From Lucifuga dentata (taxonomy: Eukaryota; Chordata; Actinopteri; Ophidiiformes; Bythitidae): 64,000 nucleotides of DNA. The stretch spans positions 222,625 to 286,624 of the forward strand of contig VXCM01000503.1 of the NCBI GenBank assembly GCA_014773175.1. Direction: 5' to 3'. A program made the position numbers and the translations under genes. Positions 11,465 through 42,425 of this stretch are shown in pieces. The notes beneath the pieces were generated by a model. It saw only the letters and a program-made list of their open reading frames with translations, was not told the DNA's origin and did no database searches. Each line of letters opens with the position of its first letter. Within the stretch, counting starts at the first letter, position 1.

Positions 11465-12031
11465 ATTGTATCATGATATGTCTGTATTCAGAAGGGTTAG
11501 TGAACTTATTTTAGCCAGTGGGCATTTAATAGAAGTGATTGGAGGCTTTGATCACCATAGTAACTGTGACAGACTGACTCATCCCTTTGACAGACCATAA
11601 TAAGCACTCATCTGAAGAAGGGAGTGAAGAGGTATTAGTCATGCAGTCTCATTAGTGCTGCTATACTGTGACTTTGAGTGTGTATGTGTGTGTACGTGCA
11701 TATATGTGCATATGCGTGCATATGTGACTATTTATGTGGATACTAGTTTGTGTGTGCACTACAGCAGTACATGTGTATAAGCATGTGTGCCTAAGAGAGG
11801 AGCAGGGAGGAAAGAGATGGAGGATGGTGAATGTTAAGCGCCTGATCCCACTGAGCTCATCTAAGAATGACTCACTGAAACTCATGTTTCAGTCTTGATA
11901 TTGTTCTCACTTCCACTGGCAGGAAATTAAAAACTCAAGTGACTTTCAGTCCTGCTATACTGACAACCACAGATCTTCCACTTGCTATTCCTTTTTCATC
12001 CTGCTTTTTGCTGTTTAATTTCTTGCACATT

Positions 12032-12084
12032 TCTCTCTCTCTCTCTCTCTCTCTCTCACTCACACACACGTATTTCAGACATGA

Positions 12085-12120
<36 letters not shown>

Positions 12121-12186
12121 CTACATGCAAGTATGTGTGTGTGTGTGCGCACGCTTGCATGCATATGCACACATGTACAGTATGTG
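12032..12186. repeat. Compound (CT)n-(CA)n-(GT)n microsatellite
   Basis: A CT run (12032-12058), a short CA run, a 15-unit GT run (12089-12118) and interrupted GT/GC repeats up to about 12186. Confidence 0.9.
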
Positions 12187-12972
12187 TGAGCACAAGCATG
12201 CCTCTGCCTGTGTCCCTTCTTTATATTCCAAACACAATTCCCCACTCCCTAACACATAAAAAGTATCTTCCTTGAAAGCAGCCATTGGAGCCTGGGCCTC
12301 TACATATTTTGTCGATGTTAGTCCTACATCTATGGAAAATGTCTAGTCTAAATGATTATTGATATGAATATGTGAAGTGTAATAATAAAAGTTATTTATG
12401 AAATGGCTTGTTTCAGTTTTCCTCAGAACAGATTGACTGAGACAGATAACATTTAAAGATTATCATGCTGTCTTTCTAAATATTAAATGCTATTCATTTG
12501 CACTGTGCAAAGCAAGAGACATTGCATCCAAGGACACATTTGGTTGGAATACATTAAGTATGTATTTGTGTGTTATTATTATTATTATTATTTTTACCAG
12601 ACAGCTCCTCTTAGGCTTTATGGTGATTTTAACAGCTACAACTACTAACAGCCTTCAGCAGCATTAACATAAGCCTTTCACTACATGTGCACGTTGAGCC
12701 CGCATTGATCAGTGGGAAAAAGGATGCAAGGGCAGTATTTCATTAAGTTGTAGATGTGGGAGGAACCACTCCATCAGAGTGGGGCTCACCACTCCAGCTT
12801 TGTGGTGTTAACGCTTCATCCTTCACATTTAAATTAAGTCCTCTGGAGTGGCTTCATGGTCAGTCACCTCAGCCATAAGCATACACCCACACCAAGAAGT
12901 GAGCATGGTGGAGTGAAACATTTTCATCTTCCTCACACATATGTTCATGCCTACACATACTGTATATATACG

Positions 12973-12988
12973 TGCACACACACACACA

Positions 12989-13019
<31 letters not shown>
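12973..13019. repeat. (CA)n/(CACG)n microsatellite
   Basis: CA units flank about five CACG/GCAC units. The whole run alternates purine and pyrimidine. Confidence 0.95.
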
Positions 13020-14445
13020 CACTATACATAACCACATGCTGCCATGACACCACTCGCCCACACAGGGTTTATATATAGGGCCCATCTGAGTAAACCAAAC
13101 CCAAAATGTACAATTTACTGAGAAACAAACAGCATTCGTGCATGTGTGCCACTGAAACAATTGGGACAACAGTAATACTATTATCCATTATAATAGCCTG
13201 ATCTATGGCTTGGTATAGACAAAGGCACCTTCTCATTAGAGGCATATCAATAGACAGTTTTTGTCCATGTAAAAGGTTAAATGTCCACTCCATGAAATTA
13301 TAGCCCTCGTTACTCAACACAGTTATTCAGAGCTGAGGTGCAGAGGATCTGTGAATGTTTGAACATGTAATCAATACATTTTCCTGCAGAGACACACAAA
13401 CACACACACTCACACAGGATCACCCCACAGGAGACTACTCAACTAGATATTAATATGGTTATGATACTTGAATAAACTCACCCCACAGTGACTGAGCAGA
13501 GTCAATGTGTGTGTTTGTACACACATGCATATGCGTAACAATGTCCTAATAGGTTTTTCATGCAGACATTCTGACACATTATAGTAGGAAAAGCAAAGAT
13601 ATAATAATTGCTGCATTTCATTTACATGACATGACATGTCTTACTGGCACATAGAAATGGAACAGCCAAACAGCCATTGTGTGTTTTTTTATGACAAAAT
13701 GTTCACCTTTGCCTACATTCTAAAGGTTTTTTTTTTGTTTTTTTTTTGTTTTTGCTGATTTTTCCTCATCTAACTTCAGCTCCACTCGCCTGATTTTTTC
13801 CCCCCATTTTCTTGTTGTCTTTTCATGCTTTCAATTCATGTGAAATTACCTCTCAGTGGGCCATTTGCAGCAGTTTGAAAAATCAGTTTATGAGAGACCA
13901 GCATTTATATTGAGTGGTTTAAAAGCAAAGACAGAATAGGATGTTGGAGAAGAGTGACAGTGACTAAGAAAAGTGGGTGAAATGCGGAGAGCACAGGGGA
14001 TGGAGAGAGGATGAAAGATGGCAGGTTAATTTCATCTGGACATGTCAGTGTGACTGAAAGAAATGAAGTGCAGGAAGAAATAGATACCTGTGCCAAAGCT
14101 GCTGTCGATCAACTTTCATTTTCAGGGATCAACATGTAGGGCAGAGACCACAATTCATCTATGCAGGAAGCTAAAATTGGGAGGTTTCATCTTTCGGAGG
14201 CAAACTTAATACTCCTCTAACCAGGGAAGGCAGTCGACTGAAAAAAGCAATACATTTCAGAAAATCTTACTCTACTGGAGACCTGTGAAATATTTCATTT
14301 CCACACATTAAACTCCAGCTTGTAAAACAGGATTGCTGCTATAATCATTTTTGTAATCACAATAAATTAAATGTTCATGTGATTAATTAATGTTATGTGG
14401 AGCACTGCTATGGTCCTCAAGGATCCCCATATATAAGAGTCTTTT
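13020..14445. other. Intergenic: no gene seen
   Basis: Ordinary AT-rich intergenic DNA with T-rich low complexity at 13728-13765. No exon or RNA gene is supported. Confidence 0.6.
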
Positions 14446-15157
14446 GCTATGTTCATATTAAAGGCTGATCTGATTTTTAATTTTTTAATTTTATTTATTA
14501 TTTATTTATTTATTTATTTATTTAGCCTACACGTGACTCATCTGATTTTTTTCTGAGCAATGAAAACCCAAGTCTGATTTTTTTTTTCATATCAGATTTG
14601 GACCACTTGCATACAGTATATGATACTAAATCTGATTCATATCGGATTATGACAGCTTTGTGACCACTGTGCAAACAGTCAGATCAGAATTCATGTGGGG
14701 GTTTTTTTTTCCCACATCTCACTTCTCTGGTGCATTATCACTGTCATTATTATTCAGTACTGGCATCTCGCAGCCCAATAAATATAGAGGACCACTACAG
14801 CAGAGCAAGGGGTCACTTGAGAGATGAGGAGAATCCAAATTTGTTAGATTATGTGGAGAAGCTTCCATCCTAGCTAAATTAGAGGAACATACTGTATTAG
14901 AACCAAACATTTTTTAAGTCAATTGCTTGAGAAATGGCTGAGTGGGGTTCCATTTTTATTCTTTAATATTTTTTGTTGTTTATGAGTGCATGGGGATCAT
15001 GTTTGCTGTTAAATGTGTGCATGTGTGGCCTACAGAGCTGTGTTCACACAAGTGTTACATAGGGATCACTTACATAAATGTGAACAAGACAAAAAAGATC
15101 AGCTCTGGATTTTAAAAAATCAGAATTGAGCATTAAGGCCTGTAATGTGAAAGTAGC
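14446..15157. mobile_element. Non-autonomous DNA transposon with TIRs (about 710 bp)
   Basis: The left end GCTATGTTCATATTAAAGGC (14446-14465) matches the reversed right end GCTACTTTCACATTACAGGC (15138-15157) at 16 of 20 positions. The inside has repeated AATCTGAT/ATCGGAT-type motifs and a (TTTA)n run, and no transposase. It resembles short hAT-like elements of fish; the family is uncertain. Confidence 0.6.
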
Positions 15158-16766
15158 TATAATCTGTGCTTATGAATTTTAAAGGTCCTTCACAGTCACA
15201 CAGATGTTTTCCGTTATTAGCTGATTAATCCTCCTCTAAAGGTCTAAGATGCTTTGTCCTAAGAGGTGCAAGAAGCAGGACAGTGACAGAAGTATCAATC
15301 AAATCTGTCTGCACATAGTCCTGAGAAGAAGTCTAATCAGTGAGAACACCTGATGTCCCACCTATGGGGCTCTAAGTCATGTTATCTCAAAACCATATGA
15401 AGATGTTTTGAAGTTCATTAAGAAGTTCTGCTGACAAAATGTAAAAGGATTTACTGATCAAACCGCATCAATGGCCTGAAAAAATCCATGTTTGCTGAAG
15501 TGTAAATGGGTCAAAAACATGTCATCCAAGCTGGTTTGGCAATCTAGGTCAAACCCTGAGTTTTTGTTTGCCTCTGAAATTGATAAGCTTTGGAAGGGTT
15601 TCCATTGTAACAACAGAAATAATAGTTATTATAGCAACTTCTGGACCAGTTCTCAGTTGCAGAGACACTTGAACATGATTGTAGAACATGAGTTATTATG
15701 TGAATTATTGCATTAACCTAAGGTGCTCAAATGAAGAAATCTTAGAGATGAATCTAACCAGACAGGTAGCTGTGGTTGCAGCAATCATTAACCGATAATA
15801 CCACCACAAATGATTTATTTTAGGTACACTACTTCACCAACAGTCAATAATTTAATTTCAATGGAAACATGCCAAATCCACTTTAATGACTTGAAATTCA
15901 ACAATGATGGACAATAATATGGTTTAGCTGTAATCTTTACTGAATGACAGTTGCAGTTATGGATGGTGTAAGTTGTAAAGTAACTGGCTGACTAAAAAGA
16001 GGGTAAAGACAAAGAAGGTTGACTGCAGATGTATTTTTTTTTTTTAATGATGATTCAATAATGATTCAAAGGTACTATGTAGTACACTTACACAATGATT
16101 CATCAATGGCAAAAACTACAAAATCAAAATCAATGTTCTTTCCTGCACTGTATCCCATCTTTGACTCCACATAACTACTGTATCTTGGTCACACTGGCTT
16201 GAGGTTCCCAGAATTGTTGCGTTCTGTCCAAGTAAGAAAAATGAAAAAAGGAACATGTCATGAAGAGCCATAAATTGAAGTTAATCAATGCCCTGTCTTT
16301 TACAGGATAAATGGGATACCTTGTTCTATCAAGGTGCTCAGGGGTGTGATGTATAGCAGTTGTCTGCCAGATTAAAATGACAAATATATGAAAATATACT
16401 GAGTTAAAGCCAAGGTACTCTGGTAGTACAGTTAGAAAATGCTGCCTGGTTATATTTCTGTACAGCACACCATGTTAGAACTGCCTCATGCTTGTGTGAC
16501 GTTTTCCCTTAAAACTTTTTGTTCTTCTCAGTTCCCATTTATGCATCTACATTTTCCTCCCTTGCATATACTGACACGACAAACTACAGCCTCCAGAATT
16601 ATCATCAAACTGAAGCAACACCTCTCTGACACATTCTCAACAAAACATCTGGTGAGTTTCTTCAGATTTTTTTGCAGGGTTTATTGGATTGCAATAGATT
16701 ACAGATGTTCCTATTGTTTCTCCCAGTTCCTTTGAAAACCTCCTTGTTCCTCGCTCCTTTGAGAAA

Positions 16767-16801
<35 letters not shown>

Positions 16802-19800
16802 GGTAGAAGGCATTATCAGTGTTAACAAGTCTACTTCCATTCACATTAAATGTTTTCACAATGGGCCTGAAAAGGGCCTTTATGGGAATGCATCAATTTT
16901 CAACTAACAAAAATCACTCCACTCTCTTGGCCAGAACAAGAAGTCCTCCTCTTGTTCTTGTATCACTATTTGTATTTTTAGTAATTGTGTATTTAAAGAT
17001 AGTGTACCTGGAGTGATTTCTGGGTCACGCCGGAGGACGGAGGGCTGAGAAGAAGATTCATTAATTGGGATTTGAGAAGAACTGTGGCCAAATCTGCTCA
17101 TGTTTTTTTTGTTTTTTTTTTCTGCCTATGACCAGAGAAAATCTGCCCGCAACCTCATCCTGTCATAATTCCCCAGAAAAAAAAGAAGCCACTTTCATAC
17201 ATAATGTATTTTCAAACAAAACTATAACCATATATTCTCACATTTTGCACTTTACAAAGCTGAGTGAAAATATTAAGTAGATCATCATAATAACATAAAA
17301 CCACCTTCTATTATCTCATCAATATAGCATCAAATTACATTCTACAGTTCTGAACATTAAAAAAGCAAAACCAAAACAAAAATGTTTAAAAAGTTATATA
17401 AAGTAAATCACCTTTTTGCTAGCAATCAAATGTCCACAAGGGTAGATAAACACTACAATTAGAAAATGATGAATTAAGACACTACAATCACAATTACAAT
17501 AAGTGGGGCACAATCATGACCAAACTATGATGTGCAATTTTCACGTCAGTCTTTGGAAATTGTGTAGTGTGGCTCATAGATTTAGCTCCAATCCAATCAA
17601 ATTTTTGTAGTATTTATCCACCCCAACTAAGAAATACAGAAGCACTTAAAATAAGAATATGAGAAAAAGAATGGCACAGAGTGGAGGAGCTTATGTTAAC
17701 AATACTGATTAAACCCCATGTAAACTGGGGTTACATTGTCATTTAAAACTGATTCCTGCTAGTGTTCCACTAACGTTTTACATTTTTTTAAATAAATTTT
17801 CAATTCAGTCATAATCATTTTTCTGTTAGGGGTGGCTAAGTTCTGCTGAATGAATACAGAAAAAAATATATTACATTTTGCACACTCAGTGTGGGAATCT
17901 CAACTCATTCCATTCTTTAATTAAGTTTATGGTAACCTATCATCATTTTCTTATCAAAATGAAGCTTACAGTAATTGCTCCAATGAGCCTGGTTATATTA
18001 AAGTTTTGATACATCTTCTGGAGAGATTGGAACACAACACAGTGCCTTAATTTATATGCAGATGAGCTGCCTTTGTCTAGAAGGAGTGAAATTTGCTTTC
18101 TAGTCAGGTCATCCACCTCAGTGTTCCTGAAAAACACAAAGCATGTATTGTACATTTGCTTACAAGCATATAAAATGATCACAACTGAATTCAACAATTA
18201 AACACTAGAACCTCGATTATCTCAAGTGGACAGTAAGAATGTAAACATCACTTCTAAAGGCAACATTCATCTCCTTATTTATATCTCTAACTCTACTGAA
18301 AATAGAATCTCATTATAATTAAAACAGGGGCATAATGGAGATGTTTGTGTCCACATCGGTACTCCAAACAATCTATGAAGAATATAAAATGCAGACAGCA
18401 TAAAACCATGCTCTCTAAAATTGTCCACTTTAGCGTTTCTCTGAAGCCCCAACTTGCCCTGTAAGGATACTTCTGTGTCACATGATGTGACATCACAGTT
18501 GAGTTTGGTATTATTCTGATAAATAGAAACAAGGGATGAATCTGTATAAATAAATGTCAGAAATCAGTGATACACAACACTGAAATTCTAAAATTTGCCC
18601 GTTCTGTAAGTATATCAAAGCTCTACAAACACACAGACTTGCTTAATAATTCTTCCACTTTCTCATAAACCTAGAAGCCATATGAATAAATAAATCTACT
18701 AAATCCTTTCTTATCTCTAATCATTATAATACAGCACTTAATTTGCTATTACACAACTCTCACACAACCTATACACAATTCCTTAACCAGTCATTTTTAC
18801 TGAGGAAACAATCTCATATTTAAACAAAGGTACTCTTTACTCAGTTATAAAAAGCAACATCCAAATCAGCAGCTTTAAATCAGCAGACAACATACAAAAA
18901 TACTGAAGATGATTTTTTTTTTTTTAAAGACATCGAGTTTTCTCCCTCAGAGCCATGTGTTTCATTACGCCAGCTGCAGCAACAGTGGATTCCTCCAAAC
19001 CCCAAAAAATTCAGAATTCAGGACGATAAACAAACATGCTGGAAGGCTTTGTACAGTGTACAGTGTTGCAGTCTAAATGCCTTTAGTTGACTTATATATC
19101 CTGAAAATTTAAACAGTTTTTCACCATCTAAAGAATATTTTTACAACAGCACATTTGTAGCTCCATCTGTACATTAGTTGTATCAGTTGGTATGGAAATG
19201 GTTCAGGCTTAAAAAAGAATGTGTATGCAGTTTCTTATAACACATCTATTATTAATTTTCAAATCAACCAAGTAGCAATTGCCATATATTATGGCCCCAT
19301 TTACAATTAGCATTAAAATGTGATCTGTATCCAATAAAGTTATCCAGATAAGGGAAAACACCTGCAAAGTGTAAATTTCACCCCATAAGTTGAAAATGTT
19401 ACTCTGCCTCATCTTCACGCTCACTCTGATGAATAAAGTTATTTTGAACAATGAGTTGTGAAAGTATATGAATCTGGAATTTGGACAGTGACAGCCTATG
19501 CAAAAACAAAAAAAAATGTTATTTTTAAAGTTCATCTATAGAGCAAGGAGGAAACACAAACTTTAAAAGCTTAAAGACTTGCCTACTGAGGTCTGATCAA
19601 AATGTGGGCAGAGTTCAGAGAACAAGAATACTTTTTAAATGAAAGGTGTGGATGCAAGTCACAACTTTGGATGTCATTACCCAGATAACATATCCAGATA
19701 CAGATATTACATTTTAATGAAAGACGTAAAGTGGACCATTGTGTTAATTATATTATTTCCCCTTTTTACTCAGGTTGAGAGGTAACAAAAGATGTGCGAT

Positions 19801-22800
19801 ATTGACCAAATATGCACAGAAAAGTGGTCATCATGACACATTATTCATAATGACTGTAAGCATCTGTGACAGCTGCCTGGTCGGTCAAGCTTTTCCCAGC
19901 TTACCCTGACACAAAACTTTAGTGTTTACATGGTAAACATAGTTCAGTTTTTGTTTTTTTCAATCAAGCTAAATAAATAACCATTCAAGGGCTGGGGAAA
20001 GAATGTTCCATTTCACAGCAGTGATAGTAAGTCAGATTGGTTAAACCCTAAATTAGTAGTTTTGTAATACTCTATTCGGTCTATTTTTGCTTGCAGAGAG
20101 GTCAGACGTCAGCTACAGTGCAGGTCAGATGCATGCCAACAATGAATATCAAAGTCCTCTAGTCCCTCATCATTATGCTGCAAAATCTGCCCTCAGATGC
20201 CAAATGTAATGGAAACAATAAATTGCACATTGAAACTCATATATGCAGTAAGAAATCGAGACCATCATAGGAAAATGTGACCAATTTTGGCTCTAAACCA
20301 AGGATCAATGGAGAAGAGGACTCCCAGTGGATTAACAAAAGTGTTAAGTATTTATCTATTTTCTTATTTAAAAGGTCTCATAAATGACCTTGGGTTTGTT
20401 TTTTATCTCCATTCAGCATGATCAACAGATGAGCATGTTAAGATAAAGTCTTTTTTGAGCACAGGGATTATCAGCCCAATTCTTTAGAGTGCATTTACTA
20501 AATAATTCAGTAGACAGCAATTGAGTGAACATCATCATAAGAACATCTTCCTGTTAGTGCAAGAGTCTTCTGTATCTAGAATATAGATTATAGATATGGA
20601 TACAGTGAGTGGAAATAATTTATCTAAGATCACTCCTGATTATTTTGAGTGGGAGCATTTTGTGATCCTTGCAGGTAGGGCCACAATGTTGCAATAGTAT
20701 TAGTGCAGATTGGTCTGGTCATGACTGCCCATACCAGGGAAGATTCCTATTCATTTGCCATGGGGAAAATGTTACACAATTTCTTCTATCAACAAAGTCC
20801 TCTGCTGGTTAAAATTGACTGTAGATTGTTTGGATTCTCATACAAACGAATGTGGCTGAAATCTTTTTTCTTTTTCTTTTTTTTGGCCAGAATGCTGAGA
20901 TTTAAAGTGGTGTGGTGGCCTGTCAAGACACTGTTTTGGTTGTGTTGTTATTTGCGCTATTTTTTAAGCCAAATCTACACTATATGATACTAAGCTATAT
21001 GGTGGCCATTTTAAATGACTATTTATTAGATCCTAATTTGGTCATGTTTTATTGTAGAATGCAATAAATTCACACAATTTAGCCCTTAAATAGAATAAAA
21101 TAGCTGTAAATGTAAGCTTTGATCCTGTTTTTTTCTGCAGAGACAGCAAGTACCTGTCCAAGGGGCTGATAACACACAACTGAAGTGCTGAATTAAACTC
21201 CCTGTTACTCTCTCAGCACATCGGAAACACTGTCAGTGATAATGTGCTGACAGCAGCACATAAGCTGGCTCTTCCTACAGAATATTTTAAACAGCACTGG
21301 TGATTTCTTCATCAACAGGTCTGTTGAAAAGTTGATGTTGAAAAGTAGATGTAAAGGAAATGATGCGCAGACAGCACTTTAAGACAGGAACAACATGCTT
21401 ACAATTAGGTGGAATATTTTGTATCAGGACCATAGAATGTGCATTCTCTTACCCTGAAATGCAGAGACATATATACCTGAACATATGTTTAAATAAATTT
21501 AGTAATGTATTACTGCTACAAACATAATAGAGTTGAACATTTCATCTTCATTAGATGTTTTCCACTGCAGTGCTGAATCTATCAAGCAAGGCAGAGGCAA
21601 TGGCCTGCTTGTTTGTCCTTTACATTCACACAAACAACCCGTGCAGAATTAATCGAATCAAACTATCAAACTTCTGGCCCTGCTTTAAAGTAGGGCCAAA
21701 GTGTGCTAGTGCCAAACCTTAGCCGGCCAGGTTAATGTAGCAATGCACTGAATGGCTCAAATATCTATTGGTATAACATGCATGTCATTTGCTTTTGGTG
21801 GGTCAAATGTTGTTTACATGCTAGGTTTACTCTCGTCATTAACCTAGTTTCTTTTTTCATCTTAGATGATCTCATTGCCATAGCATCCTCTAGCTTGTCC
21901 TCTTGCAAATGTACATTGTTATCATAATAAAACATAAGCAAAAAACCCAAACTCGATGTGAAACTCTGCTGATAGCGAAGTGACCTGCAGAGTTTCAACA
22001 TGGAGGAGTTTCGTCAAGGACTCAACCGATGTTCAGCAAGGTTCGGTACGGTTCAGGTAGGATTCATTTATAGACGAGGAAAAACATTTTGATGGTGACA
22101 TCGCCTCAGTATGTGTCATCAGGAAGACACCTTCTACTATGTAGCTGCTTTGAGGACACCTGGCTCAGTGTGAGTGTTAATTAACCACTGCAACAGCAGC
22201 AAAACATAACTCCACTTAATGGCAGAAAAAAGTCAGGTTTCTCACTGCAGCTGTGTTTTCAGTGGACTGAACCACAGGCCAAAAGTTAGAAAATGCTTTT
22301 CAAAAATAGGGAATTGAAATTTGCAAACATGTCTCTCATGTAGAAACAAAATATGAAAGAAAATGTCAGTGCAGGAACATGTCTAATTTATCTGCCCACT
22401 ATAATCCTCATTGAATCTTTAAACAAACAGCTCACCAAAGATTACAGAAGAAGGGTGAGGAGCAACCATCTAAAACCATAATGATTTTATGATGTGTGCA
22501 CCTTGTATACATACAGTATGGTTAATATTGCTTTTACATTGGAAAATGTAATATTAATATAGAAAATATCCAAAAACAATAGAAACAGTTTTACATATAA
22601 ATTCTTTTTCTGTTTTTTTTTTTACGAAACTGCTTATATACCCACAAGCTAGTAAGCTATACCCTCCCTAACCCCTTTGGCACAATAATCATATTAATAA
22701 ATATTATACTGCAGAATTACAAGACGTTTGATTAGGAACGGTCACTCACACATTCAGAGTAGTAACACAGTTTTTGTAGTCGTAACACATATTGGTACTG

Positions 22801-24911
22801 TATGTTATAACATAGTTCAAAAACATCTCTTTTTTTCCATTTTTCACCATTGTTGATATGTAAATTAATTCAATTTAAACAAAACAGAACTGTCTTTGCA
22901 TGCCCTTATTATTTACAGAATCGTTTTGATTTTGTTCTTGCTGGCTACTGTAGAGCAGTAATACTACACTGGCATGGAGATATCACATTATGGAATGCAT
23001 CTGCATCAGACAGCTGCCATAGCAGACAAATGGAAATATGCAGATGACAATGAACCAAAATACACAAGCAGCAATTTGGAGTGCTATTTGGTCATAAATG
23101 TGTCCCATCTATAATGTCTAAAATGTTTTATGTGTCACAACCTTCTGACTGATTTTTTTTTTTCTTTGCTGTTGTATTTCTGCTCTACCCAGCTCAGGAT
23201 TTCCTCTGTGGAGGGAGTCGACACTAAGCCAAGGCCCCATTTCCCAAAAGAATCTTAGGGGGTGAATTTATGTTCCAGGATTATGTAAATACAATATCCT
23301 ATTTGAAGTAGAAAGCATAAACTCTTAAGCCTAATATTAAAAAGTTAAAATGTGGATTGCCTGCAAGACCAGTCAATGCAACTGTTAGTCTTGGCAAATT
23401 TTTAGACTTTCATTTGCACTGGCTGTCAATCATCAACTTTTATCAGGTGGCCTCATGATACTAATATTAATGTAGAATGAGACTCACTTGGAGTTTGAAC
23501 TTACATAAATATTCAATTTTGATTTGTCAGCCTCTTTCATTATTTGCCCTCCTTTAGTCTCAAACAAATGGAGAAGTTCAACAGAGTCTCGACACTGAAG
23601 TTACAGATCCTGGTGGAACTTGAAGTATACAATAACTTTCAAGGTAAAAAGACACCTTGCAAGGCTCAAGAGCCAGTGATTCAGTCTCTTTTTTGTATTC
23701 TTTGTGCAGGGCCCGTGAGGTGAATAGTTGTTATTCTGAACAGTTAGCTTTGGGGCCAGAATTCTCACAATAGTTCATCAGAACATAATTTTATGACTAA
23801 GAGGTTCATGGTAAAACAAAGCCTGCCCATGTCAATGCCTCCTCTCCCTCCTCCTAAAGTCACAGACAGTGGTACAAAAGATTTGGTCCCAACTGCTTCA
23901 GGAATTATATGGAAAATACATATTCAATATTTAGAAAAAACTAAAGTAGAAAATATTTTTGAAAATATAAGTGAATAAATTAATGCAAAAAAAAAAAAAA
24001 AAAAAANAAAAAAAAAAAAAAAAAAAGAGGAACTGAGGAAAAGAGAGCTAAGAACTATAGAGGAAGTGGGGACACTGAATGGATTGGAGGGTTGAATTAA
24101 TAAAAAGATGTTATATCAGTTTTTCAGAATAACATACATCATGGTACGTTAAAGCAATGCACTTTTGTTTTTCAGAAGCATGTTGGATTTTATCACTAAA
24201 GGAAAAATACACAACTTCTCATCTATTTACAGTGTTTATCCATATGTGTGTTTCTCTGTGTGTATGTGTGTGTGTGTGTGTGTGTGCATGCGTGTGTGTA
24301 CGAGCAAACATTTATGTATAGGTGTTCAGTGCCTTTAATATTCACTACTTAGTCCACACAGGCTTTAGGATTCTTACATAAAGTACCTCATCAGTGCCCT
24401 TTGCTGCCAAGGGGTCATGATGTGATTATCCATCATTAAGTTAGACACAGAAAAAATTCATCCATGCACTCACATACTCACACACGCACAAGCACACATA
24501 TTCTCAATCGCTAATTAGTTAGCCATTACCTTAAGGCCAATACCCGAACCTAAATTATACCTCCAGACCTCGAGAGAATGATTTCTGGCATTAGAAACAC
24601 CAAACCAGTAAAAAGTTATAGTGATCATTTTTTTTTAGTTCTCACCTCTGATAGACTACATGAATACAACACGGGCAAGATTCTCATACTTGCATCTCAC
24701 TGCAAACATGTAAACACAAGCATATGTAGTAGACTGTCATCATTTGATGTCCTCACAATACCACCCATGTGACTCCCCTTATTCATTATATTCTTCAGCT
24801 GAGGGACAAATGGATTTCACACTCCATCCTCCCGTACGCTTTTGACATGATGACCTATGTTGTTTTGCAGTGCTGCTCTTTTCTCCTTTTTCTTTACCTG
24901 TCACCCCTGCC
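15158..24911. other. Intergenic between ctsc and grm5, includes presumed grm5 3' UTR
   Basis: AT-rich, with poly(T) at 16769-16798, a broken poly(A) run at 23987-24026 (N at 24007) and (TG)n at 24258-24290. The part next to 24911 should hold the grm5 3' UTR. Its length cannot be set from sequence because several AATAAA-type signals exist on the minus strand. Weak exon-like blocks inside are listed under findings. Confidence 0.5.
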
Positions 24912-41528
<16,617 letters not shown>

Positions 41529-42425
41529 TAACAACAATATCTCTGAAGCAAGGATTGCTGTAGCAAAAAATACAAGAACCAGAATTTGCAGAATTTTTCA
41601 GAAAGCTGCTCAGTAAAAAAAAAACAAACAAAAAAAAAACATATATATATATATAGATAAATTTCATGCTGGCAGACAGATCTAAATGTGCACCTGCATG
41701 TCCCATTCAGGCTCTCCGCTGGGCTCAGGTCCTTTTGTCAGATCAGATTATATATATCAGAGGTTACGTATAACCAAAGGGGAAAAAAAGGGGNNNNNNN
41801 NNNNNNNNNNNNNNNNNNNNNNNNNNNNNNNNNNNNNNNNNNNNNNNNNNNNNNNNNNNNNNNNNNNNNNNNNNNNNNNNNNNNNNNNNNNNNNNNNNNN
41901 NNNNNNNNNNNNNNNNNNNNNNNNNNNNNNNNNNNNNNNNGGGGGGAAGAAAAAGGGGAGGAAAGGGGGAAAAGGGAAAAAGGGGGAAAAATGAAAAAAA
42001 TGGAAAAGGGGAAAAAGAAAAAAGAAAGAAAAAAGGAAAAAAAGAAGAAAAAAGGGAAAAGGGAAAAAAGGAAAAGAGAAAGAAAAAAGGGGAAATGAAA
42101 AAGGGAAAAAAGGGGGAAAGTAGGAAAAAAGGAAAAAGAGGGGAAATTAGGAAAAGGAAAAAAGGAAAAAAAGAAGAAAAAAGAAGAAAAAACAAACAAA
42201 AAAAACCCCAACAATATCTCTGAAATAAGGATTGCTGCAGCAGAAATACAAGAACCATGCAGAATTTTTCTGAAAGCATGCTCAGTAAAAAATATAGGTA
42301 TATATTAAGAAAAATTTCATGATGTGACAGACAGATCTAAATGTGCAGCTGCATGTCCCACTCAGAGTCTCCACTGGGCTCAGGTCCTTTTGTCAGATGA
42401 GATTATATATATCAGAGGTTATAAA
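41529..42425. repeat. Imperfect direct duplication around a gap and a purine-only tract
   Basis: About 220 bp at 41537-41765 recur at 42209-42420 with roughly 10 percent divergence and small indels. Shared blocks include AACAATATCTCTGAA, ACAGACAGATCTAAATGTGC and CTCAGGTCCTTTTGTCAGAT. Between them lie 147 Ns (41794-41940) and about 250 bases made only of A and G. Confidence 0.8.
41794..41940. other. Assembly gap (147 N)
   Basis: The only multi-base run of N in the window. It lies in the grm5 long intron, inside a duplicated region. Confidence 1.

Noticed and set aside
41686..42279. Long overlapping frames on both strands around 42 kb
   Set aside because: They run through the N gap and an A/G-only tract, which has no stop codons in several frames. 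They are not coding.
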